Assembly: GCF_001619985.1 (NCBI RefSeq)
Contig: NW_017264202.1
Coordinates: forward strand, 930,001 to 994,000
DNA from: Xylona heveae TC161
Lineage: Eukaryota > Ascomycota > Xylonomycetes > Xylonales > Xylonaceae
DNA length: 64,000 nucleotides
Reading direction: 5' to 3'
Below, one piece after another: positions 1-10,726 of this stretch. Each line of letters opens with the position of its first letter. The first letter of the stretch is position 1. Below the pieces are notes generated by a model that did not search any database, was not told the DNA's origin, and worked only from the letters and a program-made list of their open reading frames with translations. A program made the position numbers and the translations under genes.

Positions 1-1901
1 ATGAGTGAAGGGACCGTGAGTGGCAGCAGCAGCAGCAGCAGACGAAGAGATGCCAGTCGTCTCTGCGCCAGCCACTGACAGGCTGGAGCTGGTAGAGGAA
101 GCAGTGGACGAAGCAGTAGTTTCGCCGTAGAAGTTGGGCATTCCGTAGGGCGTGGAGCTGGATCTAGACAAAGAGGAGCTGCTCGAAGAAGCACCAGTTG
201 AAAGTGGCACGGACTTGCTCACACCGGTGGAGAGGGGAACGGAAACGGGATTGGCGGAGGAAAGAGCCGACGAGCTGACAAGGCTGCTCGAGAAAACGCC
301 AGTGGACAAGGGCACTGACTTGCTCACGCCAGTTGAGAGAGGAATCGACACCGGGGACGAGAGCGCAGAAGAGCTGACGATGCTGCTTGAGGCAACACCA
401 GTTGACAAAGGCACCGACTTGCCAGCGCCCGTAGATAGAGGGATCGACATAGGTGAGGAGAGTGCGGAAGAGCTGACAACACTGCTCGAGGAGACACCAG
501 TCGAAAGCGGGACCGAAACACTGAAGCTTGAAGCGCTCGAGGCGGAAGCAACGGACGAGAAGACGGAGGAGCTAGCGGAAGAAGCCTGCGAAATGTTGGA
601 GGAAGTCGCGGTAGCCACGCTGGATTGGCTGGACGAGACGGCAGTGGCGGAAGCCAGGACACTGCTGCTGCTGCTGCTGCTGCTAATAGGGTTGGCCTGA
701 CGCTTACCCAGAAGGATGGCCTTCATCCAGTCGGCGTAACTCTGCGTGACCTGGTTGCCCTCAAGGTACGAGGCAATCTGGTTCTCCTCAGAAGACGTAG
801 CCTCCCAAAGCATGAGACCACCAAACAAAGCATTGTCCTTGTACGCAGCAACAAGGGTCTCGACTTCGTCCAAGGTCAGGTAAAAGTTATTGTTGGCATC
901 CTGGCCAGCCGGGAGACCAATGTAAATCTTGAGCGCCTTGTTGGCCGCATACTTTTCAACAAAGTCCACCCACTCGAGGAAGCTGATGTTTGAGGAGCCT
1001 TCGAATCATGTTAGAGAGGGGTTTTAGGACTAACGTGGTGTGAAGTACGTACCGTCAGGAGAACCATAAGAGTGGTCGAAAAAGGCACGAGCAGAGCAGA
1101 CCGGGGTATTGTAAAACTGAATGAAAAGGAAGTCGAACCAAGAGTTCTGGACTGCATCGGCAAGGTGGGCATCAGGGATGACACATTGAGGTGCACCGGA
1201 AATATAAAAGTCCTTGCTCTGCTCCTCCGCGAAAAGCTCTCGCAGATGCGAGATCATCGTGGCGTAACCGCTTGACAGGTAAGAGGGGCCAGGGAGAGAG
1301 CTCTCCAAGGACTCAATGTCAAAGTCGAAACCGTCGAGAGAAACGTCACCGAAAGGACGAGGTCCAGTCCACGAGTCCTTCTTGGGACCAAAGGCACCCC
1401 AGACGAAGTCGGCAAAGTTGACGGCAGTGGTGTCGTTCTTGATATAGTACCCTGGCGGCCAAGAACCACCAAACGAAAGCAACACTTTCTTGCCGCGAGC
1501 TTGGCAGTAAGGGATATCTTCAACCAAGGTCTGACAGTCTGAAAGGAGCTGTGTCGGGGTACCATCAGGCGCCGTGTAGGTGGATGCTCCGCAGGCATTG
1601 CCAAAGGTCATTCCAGGCCAGCCTCCAGCACCTTGGTCGGGAAAGACATTCATAAAGGAAAGCGGAATGATGTCAATCGACGAAGAGTCACAGAAATGTG
1701 AGAGCCGTTTCTGATTGGCGCCTTCTCCCTATTTCGTACATGTCAGTCTCAGATGGCGAAGAAGGGCTCATAGAATCGAGCTCGCCTTACCCAATAAACG
1801 GCGAGATTGGATGCATCCTTGGGGTCAAATGTAGCAAGCGCAGGAGACACAGCAGAAAGAATGGAAACGGCCGTAGCGGCCAAGGGAATGAAGGAGCGCA
1901 T
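1..1901 (-). CDS. GH18 chitinase (class III type), S/T-rich cell-wall form, 3' end cut by window edge
   Basis: Secreted endochitinase acting on cell-wall chitin. Exons read right to left: 1901-1791, 1728-1053, 998 to beyond position 1; 595 codons are visible and the stop lies outside. Residues 1-23 form a signal peptide (MRSFIPLAATAVSILSAVSP). The catalytic domain follows, with an SFGG motif near residue 120 and DGFDFDIE ending in the proton-donor Glu at about 176. About residue 300 onwards is Ser/Thr-rich with imperfect 33-residue repeats, typical of O-mannosylated wall proteins. Fungal members of this type often carry a GPI signal at the C-terminus; here that part is not visible. Start chosen because it gives a signal peptide and a GT-AG junction restoring VYWGEGANQ. 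A long ORF on the opposite strand is only the complement of the repeat tail. Confidence 0.9.
185..500 (-). repeat. Intragenic tandem repeat of about 99 bp in the chitinase tail
   Basis: About three imperfect units encode alternating PLSTGVSKSVPLSTGV and SSSALSSP blocks on the minus strand. The period is about 33 codons. Such in-frame repeats in wall proteins commonly vary in copy number. Confidence 0.75.
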
Positions 1902-3592
1902 GGCTCAAAATACAACAAATTCAAATCTGATCTATAAATGAATGGAAGGCCGCAGCCTGTAGAGCGAGTGTAATGACCTGACGGTCAAGGAAAGGACGCA
2001 GACAAAACGTCTGCTGCTACTGCAAAAAGCAAGTAAAGACTTGAAGAAACACAAAAACCAAGAGAGTGTAAGAAAGAAGAAAAGGTCAGAAGGATGAAGC
2101 AGACAAGAAGGAAATCAGTGAACGCTCCCTAGAACTGGGGGCGGCGGTGGAGCCATGCCAAGTGGTAGTGGCGGTCGGGGGAGGCACGGCGTCCGGTGGA
2201 GCAACGCCTCGTCCGTAAGCCATCTCGTAATATTTGGTGGTGGTGAGCGGCCACTGTTTCGTTACTAACACGGATCACCACGCTTAGAAATTGCGGTCGG
2301 TGGGTTTTGTCACAGGGGATGAAGTTAGAGCGGACATCTGACCGACAAGGCTGTAGTTGAAAAGGGATAGCATGCCGAAAGGGAATAGCATCGGTGCAGA
2401 GATGCTTGATGGGATTGGTTCAATGGAGACATTAAGCTACTGGAGCCTGCGCCCGCCCTCTAGGCCGGCATGTTGGTCGAGAAACGTGCCACGAAGCCGC
2501 ATCATTTTCCCCTGACAGGCGGGTCTTGAATAAAACAGCGAATGTCTCTGTGTGGGAGTGATTGGCCTGATTCCTTCTTGCCTGCTTCGACACGGTCATT
2601 TCGGTAGACGTGACGGAGCGTACTAGTCACCACTAGTCAGGGGTAAACACGATGACTGAACTGCCAGCTTGAAAGCTGCCCCTGAGCACAACTTGACAGC
2701 ATTGGTTCGTTTGTCACCGCTTGACAGGTAATCAAAAGCCACCATCTTTATCTGACACGCTGAAAACAATATGTCATTCGCGATATGAATTTTGTACTAT
2801 ATGCCGTGTACAGAGGTAAAGTGAAAGTCATATATGTCAAACCGTGCAGATGCCGGCATCTAAATGGTGAATCCGAGTCGAGTGGCATTAGGAGTTCACT
2901 GGGGCCCTGAATGTGTACATGTAATGATAACTCTCAGACGATATCATTTTCAAGTCTGTAATGAAGGTGGATCGTGCCGCAAAGGTGAACAGAGTCCGTT
3001 GATTATTTGGTGTGGAGCAGTCGTGACGGAAGGACGTTGCCGAACTCTTGGCGGCGAGACCATCGCGATTGGTGACTGTGGGCTGCGGCACTTTGATATG
3101 TAGCTTCAAGTCATGCGGGGAACAGACCCCTTTTGTAAAAATAATAATAAAAGATGTCTGGTGGCCTAAACTCGACGTGGTTCTCAAATGTAGATCTCAG
3201 GAAAATTTCTATTCTAAGATTTGCATTTAATTTTCCGTGCATCGTCCATGGTTACTCTCCCTTTCGCTGGAGGGTGCTGACGATTCCATAGCATCTCTAG
3301 CAACTGACAGGAAGCACCACTCTAAGCGAACGAGCGGAGACCTCGCATTTTCATATGAAGCGTAGTTTTCGTTGACAGGAAGACTTTTCGAAGATGAAAC
3401 TCCCAAGGAAGGAAAATACTTCGTTTGGATCAACGTACTCCCCGTAACTTAGATGTTGCTCTGGCTGCAAGTTATAACGTTACGATTAGTCATTCAGCAC
3501 CCCTGCAATCGTTGGAATTCAGACCTACTGTGGCTCTTGGACTGCAGAAACAAATTCCTAGACTCATTCGTCATGCTTTTATCGGGTTCAAA
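1902..3592. other. Intergenic: chitinase promoter side and 5' region of the kinase-like gene
   Basis: No supportable gene. The left part is the promoter of the minus-strand chitinase. Near 2621-2641 there is a small direct repeat (CTAGTCACCACTAGTCAG). The motif CTTGACAG recurs near 2691 and 2720. The open frame of the following kinase-like gene extends upstream to about 3425 but has no ATG there, so an upstream exon is possible. Confidence 0.5.
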
Positions 3593-4654
3593 ATGCGAGA
3601 GACTCTCACTAAGATGCTAAATTTCAAGAACCCATCTCGCTGGGAGATATATTCCAGGCTTTGGTGTGTTACATCCGCTTTCGTCAGAAGTATCAGTCGA
3701 TTTCTACCTCCGTTTGGGCGCCCCTTGGTAAAAGCGCCTGACGAGGATGTCGAGCAACTTGGAGCGACAGACAGGCAACCTCCTAATAAAATACCAGAAG
3801 AATCTGGCCGCATTATTTTCAAAAAGGGTGTTCCATCTATCAAGCCGTCCAGTGATGTGAAACTCCTGATGGTTGGCATGTTTGCTGAGGTCTACCTTTT
3901 GAAGGGCTCGATTGTCAGGAAAGTGCCTTGTAATGATGCCGAGAACGGAAGACTGGCGATACTCTGTGAAGCCACTGTGTACTCGATCCTGGGGAAGCAC
4001 CCTCGCATCGTCGAGTGGCTCTCGTGCGGGGAGACTGATTTTGTCGAGATTCAGTATTATCCAAATGGCGATCTCGCTGCTCGTGTTCTCGATGAAGAGA
4101 AGGAGCTCCCCGAGAAGCTGCGACGAAAATGGTTCCAGCAGATCATTGAAGCAATAGTTAAGATCCACGAGCATGATGTGATCCATTCTGACCTGGCTTT
4201 GCGGCAGTTGTTTCTGGATGACAACATGGACGTGCGGTTGGGCGACTTCAACTTATCTCAGTATCCTGGGCACATCGCATTAGGGTATGAGAAAGTATCC
4301 CACTGCTTGCCGAGGAATTACGAGGATCCGAACTCGATCCATTCCGACCTATTTGCGCTTGGCTCCACACTGTACGAACTTGTCGCGCGTAAGGCGCCAT
4401 ACAACGAACTTTACCCAAGGGAACCCGAAGCTGTGTTGCGTTCACGCGATCAATCTGTCATACAAGCCCGGGTGCAACGTCAGTGGCAGGTTGACAGTGA
4501 GATTGAAGCTCTCTACAAGAATAAGGAATTTCCAAATGTAACAAAGTTCTTTGGAGGCGACATCATACTTGGATGCTGGGACGGGAGCATTTCTTCAGCA
4601 AGTGACGCACTCGAACTATACAAAGCACTAATTTTGAATCCTCATCCAGGATAG
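3593..4654 (+). CDS. Degenerate protein-kinase-like protein
   Basis: Single-exon reading frame of 353 residues from the first in-frame ATG. The frame is open further upstream without an ATG, so an extra 5' exon is possible. A kinase fold is visible: a glycine-loop remnant (VGMFAEVYL, near residue 95) with only one of the usual glycines, a Lys in IVRKVPC, a catalytic-loop equivalent HSDLALRQ at about 198, and DFN at about 218 in place of DFG. Asp of the catalytic loop is kept, but the following Lys and Asn are replaced (A and Q). It resembles the gene at 9775-10726, sharing the HPRI motif before the hinge, and both belong to a fungal kinase-like family often annotated only as protein kinase-like domain. 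Probably weakly active or a pseudokinase (inference). Confidence 0.7.
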   Translation: MRETLTKMLNFKNPSRWEIYSRLWCVTSAFVRSISRFLPPFGRPLVKAPDEDVEQLGATDRQPPNKIPEESGRIIFKKGVPSIKPSSDVKLLMVGMFAEVYLLKGSIVRKVPCNDAENGRLAILCEATVYSILGKHPRIVEWLSCGETDFVEIQYYPNGDLAARVLDEEKELPEKLRRKWFQQIIEAIVKIHEHDVIHSDLALRQLFLDDNMDVRLGDFNLSQYPGHIALGYEKVSHCLPRNYEDPNSIHSDLFALGSTLYELVARKAPYNELYPREPEAVLRSRDQSVIQARVQRQWQVDSEIEALYKNKEFPNVTKFFGGDIILGCWDGSISSASDALELYKALILNPHPG

Positions 4655-5040
4655 GAAGAAATCAAGACTTCCAATATTCAAGGGAGTATTACATGATGCA
4701 TTTACTATCTCGAAGTGGGTGCTGATTATGGAGAATGAGGACAAGGACAATATTTTAACATATCTAAGTCCCAACGCTATAATATAAAGCCTCCTTGACC
4801 TCCGTTGTCCGCTTTGCAGCATGATAATAATGAACACGATGGAAGAAGTAAAGCGAGCGATAAGAGGTACAAAATTCCATACAGCCGAGCCCCAAGAGCA
4901 ATCATGGGCGGACAATTTTAGGCAGTTATTATAGGAAACATTTGTATATGGGGTATGTACAAATGGGAAATGAATATTCGATACCAATTACAAAACAGGA
5001 TTTTAAATTTCGTCTCACAGGCAGACCCTGTAGACCAAAT
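4655..5040. other. Convergent intergenic spacer
   Basis: 3' flanks of the plus-strand kinase-like gene and the minus-strand dioxygenase gene meet here. Nothing else recognised. Confidence 0.5.
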
Positions 5041-5755
5041 TCAGGATTTTGCCTTCTTGATCCTTGGATCAATTATGCTGAGATCCAGAGGAATTGGTTG
5101 TCCCAACCAGGTGGCACGCTGGGAATGATCTCGCAGCTCGTCGTCAGTATTCGGATGCAGCAAAGCGCTCAGAGGTCCTCGGTTGATGACGAGCCAAGGG
5201 ATGAAGGCGCCGAACTGCTGCGGAGTAAAGAGGTTGACCTCAAACATGGCAACGGGATGCGGACCAATTGGTCTGTCCCACAGGCGGTAGACGCGCAATT
5301 CGGGGACTACAATACATAACGAAGGATCATTTCAGTGGACTGAGAATAGCGCAGCCACAGAAGGAAAAAATTACTTACATTCGCGACGGACACGTTCCCA
5401 TAGAGCTCGCGCAAACTCTGTCTGCTGTTTATTGTTCTGTAACACGTTTGTAAATATCTTGTACGCGAAAATCGAGAACGCAAATACATACTACGAGGTA
5501 ATATATATGGACATCGAAGCCTCCCCGCCGGTCCTTTGCGATGGGATCCGGAAAGCTTTCGTAGGCGGCGCTCAGCTTGTCCGACTTTGGATTGACATAG
5601 CTCTTGCCATCATCATTCTTCTCCCTGCATTGTACGAGTCAACTAACACATATTGAATGGTAATGGGTACCACACATTGCATACTCTGAAAGTGGCGGTG
5701 CATTTTCGTAGCCGGCCAATGGGGAGGGATAGTCGTAAAGCCACCACTCAGACAT
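5041..5755 (-). CDS. DOPA 4,5-dioxygenase family protein (extradiol ring-opening)
   Basis: Four-exon gene, 177 residues: exons 5755-5676, 5624-5495, 5436-5379 and 5306-5041. The exon sum is 534 nt and all junctions are GT-AG. The N-terminus reads MSEWWLYDYPSPLAGYEN. The core shows the family landmarks: DVHIYYL with the first metal His, then GPHPVAMFEV, LVINRGPLSALLHP, and DHSQRATWLGQPIPLDLS at the end. Fungal and plant members open the aromatic ring of DOPA or related catechols, giving betalamic-acid-type or muconic products; small catechols are plausible substrates here (inference). It is transcribed divergently from the MFS exporter gene at 6695, about 940 bp away, which suggests catechol turnover coupled to export. 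The third exon is only 58 nt and the last carries about half of the protein. Confidence 0.87.
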
Positions 5756-6694
5756 TCTGTTCCTCCAAAGATTTGAATAGTTACAATCAAAATATGAAGG
5801 ATAATTGTGAATTATTTCCAACAACAATTTTACGGGACGTTTAACTCTTATATTTCTAACTAGTGTGCATGATTCAAAGTTGGGCTTGTATGGCGAGCTA
5901 AGCTTTGGTTACCATTGACAAGGCGGATTCCCCGCCGCTTAGCAAGCATTTTTGTCCACCCGCAGGTTCGCACTGCAGAAAACTTCCCGCGCCTCTGCAT
6001 GGCTGACCAGGCCTTTGTTCAGTCTTAGTAAAAGACTAGAATAATATTCAAATCATGGGGAGTATATAGATGACTCTTGCACTGCTGACCTCCTCAGCAA
6101 AGCATTCAAGCCACCAGGAAATGGATTATTCAGCCATTTTCAGCGCCGCAGCCAGCGGAAGACGATGACATTGCCACCTGACATTCTTCCTTTAACGGTT
6201 TAGCTTATTTCCCTGAAAGAGCCGTCGGTGATTTCTTCACCGACGGCGACAGACCGCTGATTCCTGTTTCGGCAAAGCGCATGTCATTGCTTCTTTCCGG
6301 TCGCGGACATTTTCCGCTCTTTGTGGTCGGTCCTTCCTTACTGGGAAATAAATTTTTGCGATAGGTCCGATAACACCGGACCGGTACGTAAGTGAAGCAA
6401 CTCCGTGGGCACTAAAGCAACGTATGCACCGCACAAAGATGCACAATTTGCTTGACTCATTCCGAAGACCGAGGGACATTGGGAGATTGAGAAAAGAGAG
6501 ACGCGTCTCGGACTTTAGAGGGAAAAATACCCTAGAACAGATAAAAAGTAGCCCTGGCCTTCTTAAATGTCAAAAGAATCTTCAGATTTACACCGAAGCC
6601 AATTCTCAGTGCGACCTCTGGCATTCCGTTTCAACCCCTCAAATTGTCCCCCGGATTACAAACAGAAGAAAGACTGTGTCGCTCTTACCCCGCC
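5756..6694. promoter_or_regulatory. Divergent promoter between dioxygenase and MFS exporter
   Basis: 939 bp with no gene. It serves both start codons. It contains a perfect inverted repeat at 6221-6247 and a second short palindrome ACCGG-A-CCGGT at 6375-6385. Confidence 0.6.
6221..6247. promoter_or_regulatory. Perfect 11-bp inverted repeat with CGG-N11-CCG
   Basis: Arms GCCGTCGGTGA and TCACCGACGGC are exact reverse complements with a TTTCT centre. Inside lie CGG at 6226 and CCG at 6240, separated by 11 nt. Everted or inverted CGG triplets at fixed spacing are the usual sites of Zn2Cys6 regulators; N11 is the Gal4 spacing. It is 448 bp upstream of the MFS start and 466 bp upstream of the dioxygenase start. 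Function is inferred. Confidence 0.55.
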
Positions 6695-8597
6695 ATGACT
6701 GATTTAGGAAGGAGCAGGACAGCCTCCTTCCATTCGCGATCCAGTCGCACGGGGAGCCCTCAACTCCACCAAACCCTTTCGGGTCGCCACATGGATGACA
6801 ACACCGTCTATCACGATCGCGTCAATCACGCAACGCACCAGGACCAACACAACACCAATCAGGACTCCACAGAGGTGGAGAAAGACAGCAATGCTCATGA
6901 CGATGGGGAGGAAACCTCATTACCGTCAGACTCATCTGACGACGAAACCGTCGATGAAGTTCGTGATGGCATTAGGGATGAAAGAGATGTGGAAGCTGGA
7001 CCAAAGAGCCTGGAGAAGAAGGCGACGTCGAAATCAGACAAGGATCGAGATCCGAACTTGGTATGTTTCTTACACGAGCAACCTTTTGGATTCGGGACCA
7101 GGGCTTATTGCTGACTGAGCTATGAAGGTGACTTGGGATGGACCAAATGACCCTTCCAACCCCAAGAACTGGACGATTAAAAAGAAATGGGCCGCTACTT
7201 TTGTTGTTTCCTCTTTTACTTTTATAACGCCCCTTTCATCATCCATGGTAGCTCCCTCGTTACCAAGCATTGCCAAGGATTTTGGCATCACCAATGAGGT
7301 AGAATCACAATTAGTATTGTCCATCTTTGTGCTGGCGCTGGCCGTTGGCCCCCTGTTCATGGGCCCCTTGTCAGAGATCTACGGCAGGGTTCCGGTTCTG
7401 CAGCTAAGCAACTTATTCTATCTGATCTGGAACCTTGTTTGCGGTTTCGCCCAAAACAAGGGTGAAATGATCGCTTTTCGCTTTCTCAGTGGCCTTGGTG
7501 GAAGTGCGCCATTAGCTGTAAGTTTTCTATTTAGCCCTAACCCACGCCTGAAACTTTCCAATCTTTGCGTTACTAACAAGGGCCAACAGATTGGTGGTGG
7601 AATCCTTAGTGATTGCTGGCACCCCGAGCAGAGAGGCAAATCTATTAGCATTTACAGCTTAATGCCGCTGCTTGGACCTGCGTTGGGACCTCTCATTGGC
7701 GGCTTCATTACGGAAAAGACTACCTGGCGATGGTCTTTCTGGGCCGTGTCCATTGCTGATGCTTTTATTCAATGTGCCGGCCTTATCTTCTTAAAAGAGA
7801 CTTATGCTCCGAAGTTGCTCAAGCTTAAGGCTGACCGCCTGAAGAAGGAGACCGGCAACCAGGCTTTCCATACCGAGTATGATGTTCCTGGCCGGACCAT
7901 TGGCAGCTTGTTGCGCACCTCGCTCGTGCGTCCGTTTCGACTCTTGGGTACGCAGCCTATTATCCAGGCTCTTGCTGTTTACCAAGCCTATCTCTACGGA
8001 ATCATGTACCTTGTGCTGTCGACGTTTCCAACCCTTTGGGAAAATCGCTATCATGAATCCGTTGGCAATGGCGGATTGAATTATATAGCCATCGGTCTGG
8101 GTTTCTTTACCGGCACCCAAGTATGTGCCCCTCTCAATGACCGCATATACCGCCGCCTGCGACAACGAAACAATGGCGTGGGAAGGCCCGAATTCCGTGT
8201 TCCCCTGATGTTTGTTGGCGCTGCGTTCATGCCCATTGGGCTCTTCTGGTACGGCTGGTCCGCCCAAGCCCGGACTCACTGGATCGTGCCCGATATTGGC
8301 ATTTTTGTCTTTTCTGCAGGCATCATTGTCGGCTTCCAGTGCACGCAGACATATGTGGTCGACTCGTATACGCGATTCGCTGCCTCTGCGGTGGGTGCTA
8401 CTACCGTCTTGCGTTGCATTGCTGGGTTCGGGTTCCCTCTTTTTGCGCCGTACATGTACGCTGCTCTCGATTATGGCTGGGGCAATAGCCTGCTTGCCTT
8501 TATTGCCCTCGGGCTCGGTGTTCCTGCGCCGTTTATGCTCTGGAAGTATGGCGCCTCTCTGAGAGCAAAGAGCACATTTGCAGCTGGCGGCGGATGA
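6695..8597 (+). CDS. MFS transporter, DHA1 drug:H+ antiporter type
   Basis: Three exons, 6695-7060, 7128-7517 and 7590-8597, encoding 587 residues. The first 120 residues are hydrophilic, acidic and Ser/Asp-rich, typical of the cytosolic N-tail of fungal polyamine/multidrug exporters. VTWDGPNDPSNPKNWT then leads into twelve predicted membrane helices. A motif-A-like segment, GPLSEIYGRVPV, lies after helix 2 and RFLSGLGGSAPLA in helix 4; LGPALGPLIGGFI is the helix-5 antiporter motif. Plasma-membrane export of small organic compounds is the family role. It is divergent from the dioxygenase gene, so the product of that enzyme or a catechol is a candidate substrate (inference). Intron 2 falls exactly at LA|IGGG; without it the open frame would insert 24 foreign residues. 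Confidence 0.9.
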
Positions 8598-9774
8598 TTA
8601 CTTTTGGATACCCCTTTTCCTACATCTCTTCCCTTTCATTACATCTTTTCTCATATCCTTTTAATATCTCTTATCATTTTCTCTTCGCTGTAGATGGTTT
8701 TCTACATGCCATTGACGCACGGCATACTTGGCATTTGCATAATGATCCTCTTGCATTTGGATACCGGCATTTACACAGACGATGCATTGGTTCGGAGTTG
8801 AGGGTGGCTTGTTTGTTCATATAGATGGCATCTTAATAGATTGATGAAATCAAAATTAAAACCCTAATAATATACATTTCCAAAACCATCAGACGGACAG
8901 ATTAAAGAAATACGCGTAGTGATATATACAAATGTGACAGGTATGTATATACAATCGCAATGAAACAACTGCGTGACATGTGCTGGCCTTGTTTGGTAAG
9001 TTGAACTTCCACCATCCCAGCAACCAGAGCAGCGCTTGGGTCGTCAGTTGACATGGCAGGCGCGTCATGTCAAACAAACGTGGACTATCATGTCATTGGC
9101 GGTGCACTCACAATGGAGCATGGCAGGTATCAACCTCTTCATACTCGTCATCACAGCATGAGCGTATCCTACTCTTGGGCGCCCCAGAGGTCTTTGCGAA
9201 ATTGGCGACGGGTCAAATCTGGACTGGCAGTTCTTTCTTTCTTTCTTTTTCTTTTTTCTTTTTTCTTTTTTCTTTTTTCTTTTTTTTTGTTTTTGTTTTT
9301 GTTTTTGTTTTTTTGTTTTTTTTACAAGGAACCCAGAGCAGAGCTCAGCGTTGTCGTTGATTTGTTTGAGATTACTGCGCTTGCTTTGCGACAGGCGTCT
9401 TGGGGAGTCGATTGCTAGACCTTCCGCAGTCCTCTTGTGAGCTGTTCCTGGCACGTGCAGCATATATACAATATCTTACCCCTAGATTATTTTCCCTCGC
9501 ACAAGCTCCTAGCTAACATGACCTGCCAACTTAATCTTCTCTCGCTTTATCTTCTGTCGTTGATCCTCAATTTACGGCGCGCGTCGCACATCTCGACCGA
9601 AGACTAAGGGCCCACTGCCACGAATATGGTCAATACTCAATATCTTGCAGCATGCTCTATTTCAAAGGATTATTTCCTTTTCCGTGGGGCTTTCCAAACG
9701 GCTAGTACATACTTTCCGTCTATTAGTCTCGTTGATTACCCCACGAGCTGAAGATTGTCCCGAATATAGCAATC
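8598..9774. other. Intergenic with pyrimidine-rich low-complexity tract
   Basis: No gene supported. The MFS 3' flank is on the left, the kinase-like promoter on the right. Open frames on both strands around 9065-9463 run through the T/C tract and are artefacts of it. Confidence 0.5.
9231..9323. repeat. T/C (TTTTCT-like) and TTTTTG microsatellite tract
   Basis: Nearly pure pyrimidine run with TTTCT and TTTTTG units, about 90 nt. Confidence 0.85.
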
Positions 9775-10726
9775 ATGGAACAAAGGTGTGTACATCCTCT
9801 ATCAAATGATGATATTCTAACCACCGGAAGACCGACTTTTTGAGATCAACCAAAGAAGATCTAGATCCAGTCCCCTATGAACCTTTTTTGAATAAACCTT
9901 TGAGCCAAGGTTCAACCTCATTGATTGCAAAAATAAGCCCGGGTGTTGTTATCAAATACCCTCGGTATTCGTGGTGGCATTCCGAGGCGCCAGGAACCCA
10001 ACCCATGGTCAAAGCCATGAAGGATAGCTTCAAGGTTGAAAGGCAACTCTTGGAAATTTTGGGGAGCCACCCTAGGATAATACGGTAAGTCGGTCCAAAA
10101 TCAACTTGTTCTATTTGTTAATTATTATTTGCAGCTATATTGGCGTTTCCAAGGAGCCCCGTGGATTACTTTTTGCCGAAGCTAGTGAAGGTAATCTGCA
10201 GGATTACATTGATAAACACAATGATTCCATCAATCTACATGTGCGATTAAAATGGTGTTTTCAGACAACAGAAGCTATCCATTATATTCATCAGAAGGGC
10301 ATGATACACTCTAACCTACGACCAGAGAACTTTTTATTACACTCCTATTCTCCTGATGAGCCCGAACTTCTTCTCTGTGACTTTGGAGGGTCGACAAATG
10401 GTACAATAGATGGTGGACACCTTCCCGACTCAGGCTTTTTCGATTCACGCAAACCATACAAGTCATCAGAGGCTATGGACATATTTAGTCTCGGATCAGT
10501 TTTCTACACGATAATGACTGGTCATTGGCCGTACAGATCACCTGGGCCTTTCAGCTCGGTGGCAGAGAGGAATGAATATGGAGATATGGTAGACGGCCAC
10601 TTTCAATCCCAAAAGTATCCACCAGTTGATGGTCTTATTGGTGGTGCTGTGATAAGAGGATGTTGGACTGAACGCTACAGTAATGTGGGGGCACTTATTC
10701 GAGATCAACACTTGTCTTACATTTAA
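9775..10726 (+). CDS. Kinase-like protein lacking the catalytic aspartate (probable pseudokinase)
   Basis: Three exons, 9775-9789, 9831-10084 and 10135-10726; 286 residues. The first exon is 15 nt (MEQRC) and is needed because the next exon has no ATG near its start. The kinase fold is recognisable: N-lobe Lys in VVIKYP, HPRIIR before the hinge, catalytic-loop equivalent HSNLRPEN at about 148, and CDFGG at about 171. The HRD aspartate is replaced by Asn, although the downstream metal-binding Asn and the DFG are kept, so phosphotransfer is doubtful. The C-lobe (SSEAMDIFSLGSVFYTIMTG) is well preserved. It is related to the kinase-like gene at 3593-4654; together they flank the dioxygenase/MFS pair. 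Role unknown. Confidence 0.78.

Noticed and set aside
152-700. 182-codon plus-strand frame with EELLEE-like repeats
   Set aside because: It is the complement of the chitinase serine-rich repeats; no start context or domain.
9065-9463. Phe- or Lys-rich frames on both strands
   Set aside because: Generated by the pyrimidine tract.
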